Positions 43,470-53,556 of a DNA stretch of 64,000 nt are shown piece by piece. The DNA is from Stigmatella erecta (lineage in GTDB: Bacteria > Myxococcota > Myxococcia > Myxococcales > Myxococcaceae): assembly GCF_900111745.1 (NCBI RefSeq), contig NZ_FOIJ01000004.1, positions 248,001 through 312,000 of the forward strand. The letters are read 5' to 3'. The position numbers and the translations under genes were made by a program. The notes under the pieces are model-generated. The model was not told the origin of the DNA, searched no databases, and saw nothing but the letters and a program-made list of their open reading frames with translations. Each line of letters opens with the position of its first letter. Positions within the stretch are counted from its first letter, which is position 1.

Positions 43470-44562
43470 GCGCGGAACCGACGCTAGCCTGCCTTGCCGC
43501 CCCGTTCCTCAAATCCTTGCGCGCCTGGGCGCCGGGCTGGGCCTCTTTTGCGCCCTGCTCCTGCCCCTACCTGCCACGTCCGCCCCTCCGAGGGGGGGAG
43601 GGTCCCCCGTGCCCCAGGAGGGGGAGGACGCCATGAGTTACCTCTTCGCCTGGCGCGGGGTGCCCGTGGGGCGGGTGACGCTGAGGCGGTCCGCGGGGCG
43701 CTTCACCTATGGGTCGCGCCACCTGCACACGCGCGCGGGCCAGGTGGGCGAGCGCCAGCGGGAGGTGACGCTGCGGCTGGACGCGCAAGGCCAGGTGGAG
43801 GGCTCGCGGAGCGTGCCCCAGGCGCTGTGGCTGTGGCGGGGGCCGCCGCGTCACGGGTGTGTCACGGGCCGCGAGGAGCTGACGGGCCGCGAAGGGCCGC
43901 ACTGCCTCACCGCCACGAACGGCCCCGAGGCGGAGGGCACGCTGCTGGGGGCCCCCTTCCGGGCGCGCTACGACGCGCGGGGGTGGCTCCAGGAGCTGGA
44001 GGTGGGCGAGTCCCGCTTCACGCGCGCGGCGCCCGGGGAGAAGCTGCGGCCTCCGCCGGAGCTGTTCGCGGACGGCGTCCCCGTGGAGGGGCGCGCGGGG
44101 GCGCTCGCCTTCGTGCCCGCGTGGCCGGTGCCCGCGCGGCTGCCCGCGATGACGGCGTGGGAGGCCGGCGCGGCGCGGGCCCTGTCGGCGCAGGTGCATG
44201 CGGCCTTTCCGGAGAAGGGGCCGGGGGCGGCGGACTGGCGCGAGGGGGGCGAGGGCGAGGCGGGCGGGTGCCTGGCCCACGCGCTGCGCTTCGCGGCGGA
44301 GGCCCGGGCGCGCGGGCACCACGTGGCGCTGGTGCACGGCCTGCTGGCGGTGGAGGGGGGCCCGGCGCGGCCGCACGCGTGGGTGCGCGTGGCCCTGGCC
44401 GGCGGGGAGCTCCTGGAGTTGGATCCCACCTCGCTGGACGCGGTGCGCCCGGAGACGCACCTGCCGCTGGCGCTGGTGGACCCCCAGGGCTCGCCGCGCG
44501 AGGCGGGCGAGCGGTGGCTGGAGCTGCTGCGGGGCACGCACCGGGTGGTGCGGCGGCCCTGA
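43468..44562 (+). CDS. Secreted transglutaminase-like protein
   Basis: 364 residues. A signal sequence ([20 protein letters not shown], after a basic lead) is followed by a beta-rich domain of about 190 residues and a C-terminal transglutaminase-like core. The Cys-His-Asp triad is visible as [20 protein letters not shown], then [10 protein letters not shown], then [12 protein letters not shown]. Such cores act as proteases or cross-linkers. ATG 43468 shares two bases with the start codon of the divergent chemoreceptor gene (CATG), leaving no room for a leader; a later non-ATG start before the hydrophobic segment is possible. Confidence 0.75.
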   Translation: MRGTDASLPCRPVPQILARLGAGLGLFCALLLPLPATSAPPRGGGSPVPQEGEDAMSYLFAWRGVPVGRVTLRRSAGRFTYGSRHLHTRAGQVGERQREVTLRLDAQGQVEGSRSVPQALWLWRGPPRHGCVTGREELTGREGPHCLTATNGPEAEGTLLGAPFRARYDARGWLQELEVGESRFTRAAPGEKLRPPPELFADGVPVEGRAGALAFVPAWPVPARLPAMTAWEAGAARALSAQVHAAFPEKGPGAADWREGGEGEAGGCLAHALRFAAEARARGHHVALVHGLLAVEGGPARPHAWVRVALAGGELLELDPTSLDAVRPETHLPLALVDPQGSPREAGERWLELLRGTHRVVRRP

Positions 44563-44574
44563 GCGCGCGGGCGG

Positions 44575-45600
44575 CTACTCGAAGGGGATGACGGACAGCT
44601 TGGCGCCGGCGGGCGCGCCGAGCACTTCCTTGGCCTTGGCGGGCAGGAAGATGAGCTGGTTGTCCAGGCGCGCCTGGGTGCGCACCGAGCGGAAGCGGTT
44701 GCGGCCGGACTCCCACTCGAAGCCGACGAGCACGTCATCGCCCTCCCGCTCGAAGTCCTCCGGGGCGAGCTTCACCGTGCGGAAGCGGCGCACGAGGGTG
44801 ACCTCCGAGACGTCGGCCTCGAAGTGGGGCCCGCCGTCGAACGGATCGATGCGCTCCACGTACCGGAAGCCGATGCGCTCCAGCATCCGCTGCACGCCGC
44901 GCGTCTGGGGGCCCACCTCGCCGAGCACCTTCTGCACGCGCGCGGGAAAGAGCGCCGCGTGGATGTCGGACGCGGGGAACAGCTCCTTGATGAACTCCTT
45001 GTTCTGGCGGCTGAGCCGGTCGGCGTCCTGATAGGACAGGCCGGTGAACTTCCGGCCGCACGCCTCCCACAACAGGCTGCGCCCGTCGGGCATCAGCGGC
45101 GGCAGCAGCTCGGCGAGCACGCGCGGGCGGAACAGGCGCCGGTGCATGGCGATGAAGAGGAAGCGCACGTAGGACAGCTGCTTGCCGGGCTTGTCCGGCG
45201 TGGCGCGGTAGGGCGGATCCACCACCAGGCCGCCAATCTCCGTGGGGCCCTCGTAGTTGTACGCGATGGAGAGCACCTTGTGCCGGATGTGCCGGTCGAT
45301 GGAGGCCGAGTAGTGCTCGCGCTCGCTCACCTCGTAATAGATGTGCGGCGCGTCGTACGTGCCGTGCTGCGCGATGACCATCGAGGTGCCGATGAGGGTG
45401 CCGTTGCGCGCATCCTCGAGCACGAAGAGGTACTCGCGCTCCAACGGGTTCTTCACCCTGCCGGCGAAGCTCTTCACCGACTTGTCGATGATGGCCGACA
45501 GCGTCTCCTCGTTGTTGGGGAGGTTGACGGTGTTGAGCACCGCGGCGAGGCGCTTGAGGCCAGGAAGATCGCTTTTCTGGACGTCGCGCAGGACAAGCAT
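44575..45600 (-). CDS. astA: Arginine N-succinyltransferase
   Basis: 341 residues. It transfers succinyl from succinyl-CoA to arginine, first step of the ammonia-producing AST pathway. AstA landmarks: MLVLRDVQKSDLPGLKRLA, LPNNEETLSAIIDKSVKSFA, EREYLFVLEDARNGTLIGTS, HIYYEVSEREHYSASI, LVVDPPYRATPDKPGKQLSY, ERIGFRYVERIDPFDGGPHF. GNAT-like fold, soluble. The other ast genes (astB-E) are not adjacent. ATG at 45600. Converges on the transglutaminase-like gene with 12 bp between stops. Confidence 0.94.
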   Translation of the reverse strand: MLVLRDVQKSDLPGLKRLAAVLNTVNLPNNEETLSAIIDKSVKSFAGRVKNPLEREYLFVLEDARNGTLIGTSMVIAQHGTYDAPHIYYEVSEREHYSASIDRHIRHKVLSIAYNYEGPTEIGGLVVDPPYRATPDKPGKQLSYVRFLFIAMHRRLFRPRVLAELLPPLMPDGRSLLWEACGRKFTGLSYQDADRLSRQNKEFIKELFPASDIHAALFPARVQKVLGEVGPQTRGVQRMLERIGFRYVERIDPFDGGPHFEADVSEVTLVRRFRTVKLAPEDFEREGDDVLVGFEWESGRNRFRSVRTQARLDNQLIFLPAKAKEVLGAPAGAKLSVIPFE

Positions 45601-45846
45601 GGGTCACCCGGGATGCCCCCGGATGGGGCACCGCGAAGGGGGGGACGGACCATACACCAGGCCAGGGGTTCGTCAGCCCCTTGCCCGTCCGCCCGTGTTG
45701 GAAGCGGACGGTGCCAGAAGGCGCTCTTCTGGCCGCACGGAAGGCGTGGCGCGTCATGAATGCCTTGAAACATGTTTCACAACGGCCGGGCCCTTGACCG
45801 GTTCCACGCTCTGGAGCCGAGGGGGCGGCGCAGATGTGTGACAGGA

Positions 45847-46905
45847 ATGAAACGTGATTTTGAGTTAGGGTGCCCGGATTCGTTGGCGGACATACAAATC
45901 TTGAGGAATCAATTCTTGAGACTTCACATTGGGTGGCTCGCGGTGATCCTGGTGTCTGGACCGGCGCTGGCGGGCGTCGTCTGGCGAGGGGACTTCGAGA
46001 CGGGCGACCACTCGCAGTACTCGGGCGCGCAGATGGTCCGCGCGGACCGGCTGGCGGTGGTGACGTCGCCGGTGGGCGAGGGGCAGTATGCCCTCAAGGC
46101 CACGGTGAAGCAGGGCGATGACCCCATCGACGCCAGCGGCAACCGCAACGAGCTGGTGTACCTGAGCAACGAGCAGGTGGGCTCGGAGTACTACTACCGG
46201 TGGAAGGTGATGTTCGCCCCGGACTTTCCCAGCGTGAAGACGTGGCAGGTCTTCACCCAGTGGCACCACGACGGGTGCTGCGGCTCGCCGCCGGTGGAGT
46301 TCTTCGTCTACGGCGAGGAGATGCGGCTGACGCTGACCGACAGCATCACCCCGTGGAAGGCGCCCCTCACGCGCGGCGTCTGGCACGAGTTCGTCTTCCA
46401 CGTGAAGTGGTCGCCGGAGCCGAAGGAGGGCTTCGTGGAGCTGTGGCACAACGGCCAGCTGGCGCTGAAGAAGCAAACCCTGGCGACGATGTACAAGGGG
46501 ATGAAGAGCTACATGAAGCTGGGGCTGTACCGCAGCGACACCATCAAGGAGACCGGCGTCGTCTACCACGATGGCTTCATCCAGGCGACGGCGCTCGAGG
46601 ACGTGATGCCGCCGCCGCCGCCGCCCGCCCCCGCGCCGGAAGAGGATCCGAAGCCCGAGCCGCCCAAGCCCGAGGTGCCGCCGGTGGTCCAGGTGCCGGA
46701 GACGGCGCCCGGCGAGGGCCTGCCTGCGGAGGAGACTTCCCCCGGCGTGACGCCGGGCCTGCCGGGGACGGTGAGCCCCTCGGTGCCGGGAATCTCGGAG
46801 GAGATGACCTCCACCCACGGCTGCTCCACCCCGGGGGGCCCGCTGACGGCGCTCGTGGCGCTGCTGGGGTTGCTGGGCCGCGGCCGCTCCCGCCGCCGGC
46901 GCTGA
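45847..46905 (+). CDS. Polysaccharide lyase-like secreted protein with MYXO-CTERM-type tail
   Basis: 352 residues from ATG 45847. Residues about 20-42 form a signal sequence (LRLHIGWLAVILVSGPALA). The catalytic-like jelly-roll domain (about 45-250) matches the heparin-lyase-like family PF14099: FETGDHSQYSG, YYYRWKVMFAPDFPSVKTW, QVFTQWHHDGCCGSPPVEFF, VWHEFVFHVKWSPEPKEGFV. A Pro/Glu-rich linker of about 70 residues leads to a C-terminal sorting signal: GCS, a hydrophobic stretch (LTALVALLGLLG), then RGRSRRRR. That is the MYXO-CTERM arrangement. TTG codons at 45901 and 45916 are alternative starts giving a more typical signal peptide. Confidence 0.85.
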   Translation: MKRDFELGCPDSLADIQILRNQFLRLHIGWLAVILVSGPALAGVVWRGDFETGDHSQYSGAQMVRADRLAVVTSPVGEGQYALKATVKQGDDPIDASGNRNELVYLSNEQVGSEYYYRWKVMFAPDFPSVKTWQVFTQWHHDGCCGSPPVEFFVYGEEMRLTLTDSITPWKAPLTRGVWHEFVFHVKWSPEPKEGFVELWHNGQLALKKQTLATMYKGMKSYMKLGLYRSDTIKETGVVYHDGFIQATALEDVMPPPPPPAPAPEEDPKPEPPKPEVPPVVQVPETAPGEGLPAEETSPGVTPGLPGTVSPSVPGISEEMTSTHGCSTPGGPLTALVALLGLLGRGRSRRRR

Positions 46906-47331
46906 TCCGCGCGCGAGGTGCCCCGCGGGGCGGTGGGTGGCCCTGCTCCAGGAGGGACGGCAGGAGGCTCCTGGTCTACAGGGGCACCGATGTGCGCGGG
47001 GCCGGAGGCCTTGGATCCGGAAGGGCCCAGGCCGCGCGTTTCCCGCGGGCCGTGCCCGTCTCCCGGCCCCGGTGGGTTTTCGCCGCGCGGCGCGCCCGCC
47101 AGGGGCCTTCCCGGCCCCGGACGCACGCCGCCGCGGACCGCCCAAACCGCTGAAGGCCGCCGGTGAGGAAGGCTTCCCGCGCACCCGAGGCTCCGGAGGT
47201 GGGAGCGACTCCCACGGGCGAGGCACCCCGGGTAAGACATTCACCCAGGCGCGGCGGGACCGCGCCCGGTGCGGGGGCTCCAGCGGCTCACCCCGGAAGG
47301 GACGGGCCGCGAGCACCCCGGGAAGCGGGCA
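46906..47331. other. 426-bp intergenic region without a recognisable gene
   Basis: Between two convergent genes. It contains GCCCCGCGGGGC (self-complementary, about 46920-46931), which could terminate the lyase gene, and a perfect hairpin GTGGGAG-CGA-CTCCCAC at 47199-47215. GC-rich open frames exist but lack plausible starts, codon preference or recognisable domains. No tRNA-like T-loop seen. Confidence 0.5.
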
Positions 47332-47709
47332 CTACTCCTCCGAGGAGAACTCCATCTTCGGGCGGTTCATGCTCATGTTGAAGGAGGTGCTCACGAAGGA
47401 CATGAGGGACATCTTCATGAGGTCGCGCAGGGCTTCCTGCTCGGCGGTCCCCGGGGCGCCACCGGCGGCGGTGTTGGCCTCGGCGTTCGCGGTCATCGCC
47501 TGGGTGTAGGGGGCGCCGAAGCCCGCGCCGGGGGTGCCCTGGGCGGAGATGGTCTTCGAGAGGATGTTCGTCCCGGTGGGGGCCGAGGGGGACGCCACGG
47601 ACGTGCTGCCCGTCACGAGCGCGCCGAAGCTGGAGCGGGCAGGGGCGGCGGGGCGGTTCAGGGCGGCCGTCGCGGCACCCTTGGGTCCACCCAGGTTGTT
47701 GATGTGCAT
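47332..47709 (-). CDS. Small hypothetical protein (125 aa)
   Basis: 125 residues, MHINNLGGPKGAATAALNRP start, rich in Ala, Gly, Ser, Thr and Pro to about residue 85, then a Met-rich amphipathic C-terminus (LMKMSLMSFVSTSFNMSMNR). There is no classical signal peptide. A strong ribosome-binding site (GGAGGAG directly upstream of ATG 47709) and good codon use argue that it is real. The extended N-terminus and helical tail recall small secretion-system or appendage proteins, but no family is recognised. Divergent from the radical SAM gene. Confidence 0.65.
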   Translation of the reverse strand: MHINNLGGPKGAATAALNRPAAPARSSFGALVTGSTSVASPSAPTGTNILSKTISAQGTPGAGFGAPYTQAMTANAEANTAAGGAPGTAEQEALRDLMKMSLMSFVSTSFNMSMNRPKMEFSSEE

Positions 47710-47855
47710 GGCTCCTCCAGGGACAGACCCGGCGCTGGATCACGAATCGGGTTCCCAGACCATTATCGCCCAGGTGGGCGCGAAGTTGCTTCCCTCCTTT
47801 TTTCAGGGGGTTGCCCGGCTGCCACCCTGGCCGCGTATGGCATCATCGGGGGCGC

Positions 47856-49151
47856 ATGGACTCTCCCCAGAAGGTCGCGCTCGTCCTGAGCTACCAGTAC
47901 CCGGGCAAGTACGCCTTCACGGTGCTGGCGGGGGCCGTCGAGGCGGACCCGTTCCTGGCGGACGTCTCCCTCCACTTTCCCCGGGACCGGGAGACCCTGC
48001 TGGCCACCGTGCGCGCGTGCGCCGACGCGGGCGACACGGTGGTGGCCGCCTGGTCCTTCTACTCGGCGAGCTTTGGCCCCGCCGTCGAAGAGCTGCATTG
48101 GGTCCGGGAGCGGCTGGAGGGCCGCCGCGTCCTCTGTCTCGCCGGGGGCGTGCACGCCACGGCGGAGACGGAGCAGACGCTCCGGGCGGGCTTCGACCTG
48201 GTGGCCGTGGGCGAGGGCGAGCACCTGCTGCGCGAGCTGCTGGGCCGGTTGCGCCGGGGCGAGGACCCCCGGGCCACCCGGGGCCTGGCGCGGCTGGAGG
48301 CGGGCCGGGTGGTCCTCAACGGCCGGGGCGAGGGCGTGGTGGACCTGGACGCCTTTCCCCCCTTCGCGGCCAGGCAGGCGAAGTTCGGCGCCGTCGAAAT
48401 CACCCGGGGCTGCATCTACGCGTGCCGCTTCTGCCAGACGCCCTTCCTGAACAAGGCGCGCTTCCGCCACCGGAGCGTGCGCAATGTGGCCGAGTGGGCC
48501 CGCGTGCTGCGCGCCTCGGGCCGGCGGGACATCCGCTTCATCACCCCCACGTCCCTGTCCTACGGCTCGGCGGACGAGGCGGTGAACCTGGAGGCGGTGG
48601 AGGAGTTGCTCGCGGCGCTGCGCGAGGCGATGGCGCCCGAGGGGCGCATCTTCTTCGGCACCTTCCCCTCGGAGGTCCGCCCGGAGCACGTGACGCCCGA
48701 GGCGCTGGCGGTGCTCAAGCGGTACGTGGCCAACGACAACCTCATCATCGGCGGGCAGTCCGGCTCCGAGCGCATCCTGCGCAGCAGCCACCGGGGCCAC
48801 GACACGGAGGCGGTGGTGCGCGCGGCGCGGGTGGCGCTGGAGGGCGGCTTCCTGCCGAACGTGGACTTCATCCTGGGGCTGCCCGGAGAGGGGCCCGAGG
48901 ACATCGACGCCACGGTGCGGATGATGGAGACGCTGTCCGCGCTGGGCGCCCGGGTGCACGGGCACACGTTCATGCCGCTGCCGGGCACGCCCTTCCGGGA
49001 CGCGCCGCCCGGGCGGGTGGACCCCGACACGGCGCGCCGGCTGGATGAGCTGGCCTCCCAGGGGCGGCTGTACGGGCACTGGAAGCAGCAGGTCTCGCTC
49101 GCCGAGGAGATCGCCCAGCGAAGAGAGCCACGCGCGCGGCGCGGCGCTTGA
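47856..49151 (+). CDS. B12-binding/radical SAM protein (TIGR04013-like)
   Basis: 431 residues. N-terminal cobalamin-binding-like Rossmann domain (about 1-150: LVLSYQYPGKYAFTVLAGAV, ADAGDTVVAAWSFYSASF, VLCLAGGVHATAETEQTLRA). The radical SAM domain has its cluster motif in EITRGCIYACRFCQTPFLNK, SAM-binding elements ITPTSLSYGS, and the strand NVDFILGLPGEGPEDIDATV. The arrangement matches the uncharacterised TIGR04013 (MJ_1487) family. The family His of the B12 base-off motif is not obvious, so cobalamin may bind base-on or not at all. The stop overlaps a TTG of the next frame. Confidence 0.9.
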   Translation: MDSPQKVALVLSYQYPGKYAFTVLAGAVEADPFLADVSLHFPRDRETLLATVRACADAGDTVVAAWSFYSASFGPAVEELHWVRERLEGRRVLCLAGGVHATAETEQTLRAGFDLVAVGEGEHLLRELLGRLRRGEDPRATRGLARLEAGRVVLNGRGEGVVDLDAFPPFAARQAKFGAVEITRGCIYACRFCQTPFLNKARFRHRSVRNVAEWARVLRASGRRDIRFITPTSLSYGSADEAVNLEAVEELLAALREAMAPEGRIFFGTFPSEVRPEHVTPEALAVLKRYVANDNLIIGGQSGSERILRSSHRGHDTEAVVRAARVALEGGFLPNVDFILGLPGEGPEDIDATVRMMETLSALGARVHGHTFMPLPGTPFRDAPPGRVDPDTARRLDELASQGRLYGHWKQQVSLAEEIAQRREPRARRGA

Positions 49152-49165
49152 TTAGGATGAAGGCG

Positions 49166-49501
49166 ATGGATGACGCCCCCCCGTACTGGACCCTCCTGTC
49201 GGTCCTCTTCAGCACCCAGCCCCTCACGCCCACGCTGGCGATGACGCTGCACCAGGCCGCGTACGACTTGTACCGGAAGGGGGACTCGGTGGGGCAGGTG
49301 GCCGGAGACCTCATCTCGGGCAAGGTGCACAACCTGCGCAAGGACGTGCACCTGGGTGGCATCACCGGCCCCGCGTTCGAGGCGGAAATCGACACCGAGC
49401 GGGGCTCCGGCGTGGTGCGCTTCCTCCTGACGCGGCAAGGGCTGGAGATGATGGAGGCCCGTCCTCCGCCCCCGAAGACCCGGCCCCCGCTGCTGAACTG
49501 A
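49166..49501 (+). CDS. Hypothetical protein (111 aa)
   Basis: 111 residues, soluble. Sequence: MDDAPPYWTLLSVLFSTQPL, a helical middle (LHQAAYDLYRKGDSVGQVAG), then GFITG-like strand region (VHLGGITGPAFEAEIDTERG) and a Pro-rich tail. ATG 49166 has AGGA 8 nt upstream (49154-49157); ATG 49157 is an alternative. It follows the radical SAM gene by 14 bp and is probably co-transcribed. No family recognised. Confidence 0.65.
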   Translation: MDDAPPYWTLLSVLFSTQPLTPTLAMTLHQAAYDLYRKGDSVGQVAGDLISGKVHNLRKDVHLGGITGPAFEAEIDTERGSGVVRFLLTRQGLEMMEARPPPPKTRPPLLN

Positions 49502-49586
49502 GCAAGCGGGCAGGCGGGCACAGGCTGCTCCCCGGCGATCCATCCCCATCTTTGGGGAAGAAGTTGCACGCGAGAGGAGCGAGCCA

Positions 49587-49832
49587 ATGGATCCCAAGGA
49601 GTGGATGAACCGCAACGTGGGCATCCCCGTTGATCCTGCGAAGCAGAAGGATCCGGACGAGGATGGGGACCGGGTGCCCGCCGAGGGGCGCAAGGAACAC
49701 CTGAACGACATCACCGAGCAGCACGGCGGGCAGCGCACCGAGGTGGGTCCGCCCTACGATGGCTCGGGAGACCGCCAGACGGGCCAGTGGGACAAGTACA
49801 GCGACCGGGACGACCTGGAAGAGCACAAGTAG
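49587..49832 (+). CDS. Small hydrophilic protein (81 aa)
   Basis: 81 residues, almost without hydrophobic residues: Asp, Glu, Lys, Arg, Gly and Gln dominate (DPDEDGDRVPAEGRKEHLND, GQRTEVGPPYDGSGDRQTGQ). Predicted disordered and similar in composition to small stress/hydrophilin proteins. GAGAGGAG at 49572-49579 gives a strong ribosome-binding site 7 nt before ATG 49587. It may be expressed in stationary phase or stress; inference from composition only. Confidence 0.7.
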   Translation: MDPKEWMNRNVGIPVDPAKQKDPDEDGDRVPAEGRKEHLNDITEQHGGQRTEVGPPYDGSGDRQTGQWDKYSDRDDLEEHK

Positions 49833-49856
49833 CCGTCCCGCCGTCTGCCAAAACAA

Positions 49857-49903
49857 CGCGGCGCCCGTCCACCGGGGGGGAACCCGGCGGGCGAGGCGCC
49901 GCG
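49857..49903. terminator. Hairpin between the hydrophilic-protein gene and aceA
   Basis: Perfect 9-bp inverted repeat CGCGGCGCC (49857-49865) / GGCGCCGCG (49895-49903), with further GC pairing inside (CCGGGG...CCCGG). It separates two convergent genes and lies 11 bp after the aceA stop in the minus direction. Confidence 0.6.
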
Positions 49904-49913
49904 AGCCCTTGGC

Positions 49914-51200
<1,287 letters not shown>

Positions 51201-51231
51201 GCTCAACTCCTCGCGTGTGAGAGTGGGAACG

Positions 51232-52851
51232 TCAGGACTGCGGGCTCAGGGCCTCGTAGGCCGGCAGGGTGAGGAAGTCCTCGAAGGTGGGCGCGGTGGA
51301 CAGCCGCTCGAAGAGCTCGCGCGCCTGGGTGGCGGGGCCGCTCTTGGGCAGGGCGCCCTGCTGCTCCAGGCGGCCCATCTCCTCGGCGTACACCTGCCGG
51401 AACAGCTCCGGGGTGAGCTTGCGCCCATCCTCCAGGGTGGCCCCGTGGTGGATCCACTGCCACACCTGGGCGCGGGAGATCTCCGCCGTGGCCGCGTCCT
51501 CCATGAGGTTGTAGAGCGGCACGCAGCCCGAGCCGCCCATCCAGGCGGCCATGTACTGCACGCCCACGCGGATGTTGTGGCGCAGGCCCTCCTCGGTGCG
51601 GGTGCCCGGGGGCACGGCGAGCAGCTCCTTCTCGCCCACCTGCGCGTCCGGGCGCGCGGTGCCGAGCTGGTTGGGGCCCTTCATGTGCGCGTCGAACACC
51701 TCGCGCGCCACGGCCACCAGGCCGGGGTGGGCCACCCACGTGCCGTCATGGCCGTTCGTCACCTCGCGCAGCTTGTCGGCGCGCACCTTGGCGAGCACCG
51801 CGTCGTTGGCGGCCGCGTCCCCCTTGATGGGGATGAACGCCGCCATGCCGCCCATGGCGTGCACGCCCCGGCGGTGGCACGTCTGGATGAGCCGCCGCGA
51901 GTAGGCATCCAGGAACGCCTTGTCCATGGTCACCTGCCCCCGGTCGGGCAGCAGGAAGGCCGGGTCCGCCTGGAGCTTCTTGATGAAGCTGAAGATGTAG
52001 TCCCAGCGCCCGCAGTTGAGCCCCGCCGAGTGCTCGCGCAGCTCGTAGAGGATCTCATCCATCTCGAAGGCCGCCGGCAGCGTCTCGATGAGCACGGTGG
52101 CTTTAATGGTGCCCGGGGGCAGGCCCAGCTCCCGCTGCGCCAGGAGGAACACGTCGTTCCACAGCCGGGCCTCGCGGTGGCTCTCCAGCTTGGGCAGGTA
52201 GAAGTAGGGGCCGGTGCCGCGCTCGAGCTGCGCCTTCGCGTTGTGGAAGAAGAAGAGGCCGAAGTCGAACAGGGAGCCCGGCACGGGCTGGCCGTCCACC
52301 TCCAGGTGGCGCTCCGGCAGGTGCCAGCCGCGCGGGCGGACGAAGAGCACCGCGGGCTTCTCGTTCAGGGCGTAGTGCTTCCCGTTCTCCGCCGTGTAGG
52401 TGATGGTGCCGCGCACGGCGTCCATCAGGTTGAGCTGGCCGCGCACCCCGTTGTCCCAGGTGGGGCTGTTGGAGTCCTCGAAGTCCGCCATGAAGACGTT
52501 GGCGCCCGAGTTGAGGGCGTTGATGATCATCTTCCGGTCCACCGGGCCGGTGATCTCCACGCGCCGGTCCAGGAGGTCCTTGGGCAGGGGCGCGGCCTTC
52601 CAGTCCCCCTCGCGGATGGCCTTCGTCTCGGGGAGGAAGTGGGGCCGCTCGCCGCGCTGGAAGGCCTTCTGGCGCTCCTGGCGCTGGGCGAGGAGGGCCT
52701 CCCGCGTCTTCCCGAAGGCGCGCACGAGCGTGGCCACGAACGCCACCGCTTCGGGCGTCAGCACCGGGGCGTAGTCAGGCAACCAGGCGCCGCGCAGAAC
52801 CACACCGGCCCCAAAGGTAGGAGGCTTGGGAGAGGACACCGGGTCGCGCAT
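51232..52851 (-). CDS. aceB: Malate synthase A
   Basis: 539 residues. It condenses glyoxylate with acetyl-CoA to malate, second enzyme of the bypass. The family signature [16 protein letters not shown] is intact; other landmarks: [110 protein letters not shown] lies 8 nt before ATG 52851. First gene of aceB-aceA. Confidence 0.97.
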   Translation of the reverse strand: MRDPVSSPKPPTFGAGVVLRGAWLPDYAPVLTPEAVAFVATLVRAFGKTREALLAQRQERQKAFQRGERPHFLPETKAIREGDWKAAPLPKDLLDRRVEITGPVDRKMIINALNSGANVFMADFEDSNSPTWDNGVRGQLNLMDAVRGTITYTAENGKHYALNEKPAVLFVRPRGWHLPERHLEVDGQPVPGSLFDFGLFFFHNAKAQLERGTGPYFYLPKLESHREARLWNDVFLLAQRELGLPPGTIKATVLIETLPAAFEMDEILYELREHSAGLNCGRWDYIFSFIKKLQADPAFLLPDRGQVTMDKAFLDAYSRRLIQTCHRRGVHAMGGMAAFIPIKGDAAANDAVLAKVRADKLREVTNGHDGTWVAHPGLVAVAREVFDAHMKGPNQLGTARPDAQVGEKELLAVPPGTRTEEGLRHNIRVGVQYMAAWMGGSGCVPLYNLMEDAATAEISRAQVWQWIHHGATLEDGRKLTPELFRQVYAEEMGRLEQQGALPKSGPATQARELFERLSTAPTFEDFLTLPAYEALSPQS

Positions 52852-53000
52852 TGTGAAACTCCTGACAGGATGCGTTGTAAATTCAGCCGACGACCTGAAG
52901 AGTGCAGCCGCCCAGAGCGTTCAGGAAGGGGGGCGGTGAAAGGTGCCTGCCTGCTAGGTAAGCCTGTTAACAGCGTGTGCATTAAATTTGTAAACGGCAA
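52852..53000 (-). promoter_or_regulatory. Putative promoter/control region of aceBA
   Basis: The 149 bp upstream of aceB contain an AT-rich segment. On the minus strand TTTACA (52994-52989) and TTAACA (52970-52965) are 18 bp apart, a plausible sigma-70-type pair. TTGTAAATTC near 52875 and AAATTTGTAAAC near 52984-52995 share a TTGTAAA core and could be binding sites for an acetate/carbon regulator. No known operator recognised. Confidence 0.35.
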
Positions 53001-53116
53001 GGCGTCCCCCGGGGACAGCGGCGGGAGGCGCGGCCGGCAATGGGTTGGCCCGGAAGACGTAGGGAAAAAGGAGGAGGCCCTGGGGTGGGACCGAGGGGCC
53101 TGTGAAAGGAGCAGTC

Positions 53117-53482
53117 GTGGACACGGTGAACCGCTGCGGAAGCTGCCAGATGGAGCTGCGAGGCGACGGGGCCCGGTGCTGGAACTGCAGCACCTGGCGG
53201 CCGGGCGCGGAGCCCCTTCACCGGGGCGGCGAGGGCTGGAAACTGTTCGGTGTCAGCCGGGCGGTGGCGCGGCGGTTGGGGCTGGACGTGGCCCTGGTGC
53301 GCGTGGCGTTCCTGATCGCCCTGGCCTTCACGGGCGGCTCGGCGCTGCTCGTGTACTTCGTGCTGTGGGCCTTCACGCCCCCGTCGGCGATGGGCAAGAG
53401 CCCCGCGCAGCGGGTGATGGACGCCTTCAGCCCGCCGCAGAATGCCCGCTCGCCCGGGTCGCGCATCGAGCGCCGCATCTGA
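53117..53482 (+). CDS. Zinc-ribbon PspC domain membrane protein
   Basis: 121 residues. Residues about 6-28 form a zinc ribbon (CGSCQMELRGDGARCWNCST, four Cys). A PspC domain follows (about 45-92): LFGVSRAVARRLGLDVALVR, then the membrane segment VAFLIALAFTGGSALLVYFV, LWAFTP. PspC proteins respond to envelope stress. GTG 53117 is set by AAAGGAG at 53105-53111, spacing 5. A second GTG 15 bp upstream is less well placed. Confidence 0.9.
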   Translation: MDTVNRCGSCQMELRGDGARCWNCSTWRPGAEPLHRGGEGWKLFGVSRAVARRLGLDVALVRVAFLIALAFTGGSALLVYFVLWAFTPPSAMGKSPAQRVMDAFSPPQNARSPGSRIERRI

Positions 53483-53556
53483 CGCCGGGCGCGCACCTGC
53501 CCTGAGGGGTTGTCGAGATTCTTGAAGACGTGATGGGTAGGGGGCATGCTGGCGGC

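Noticed and set aside
47161-47331. GC-rich hairpins considered as a cobalamin riboswitch or tRNA because a B12-type radical SAM gene is nearby
   Set aside because: No B12-box, no cloverleaf or T-loop consensus, and the stretch lies downstream of its neighbours rather than in a leader.
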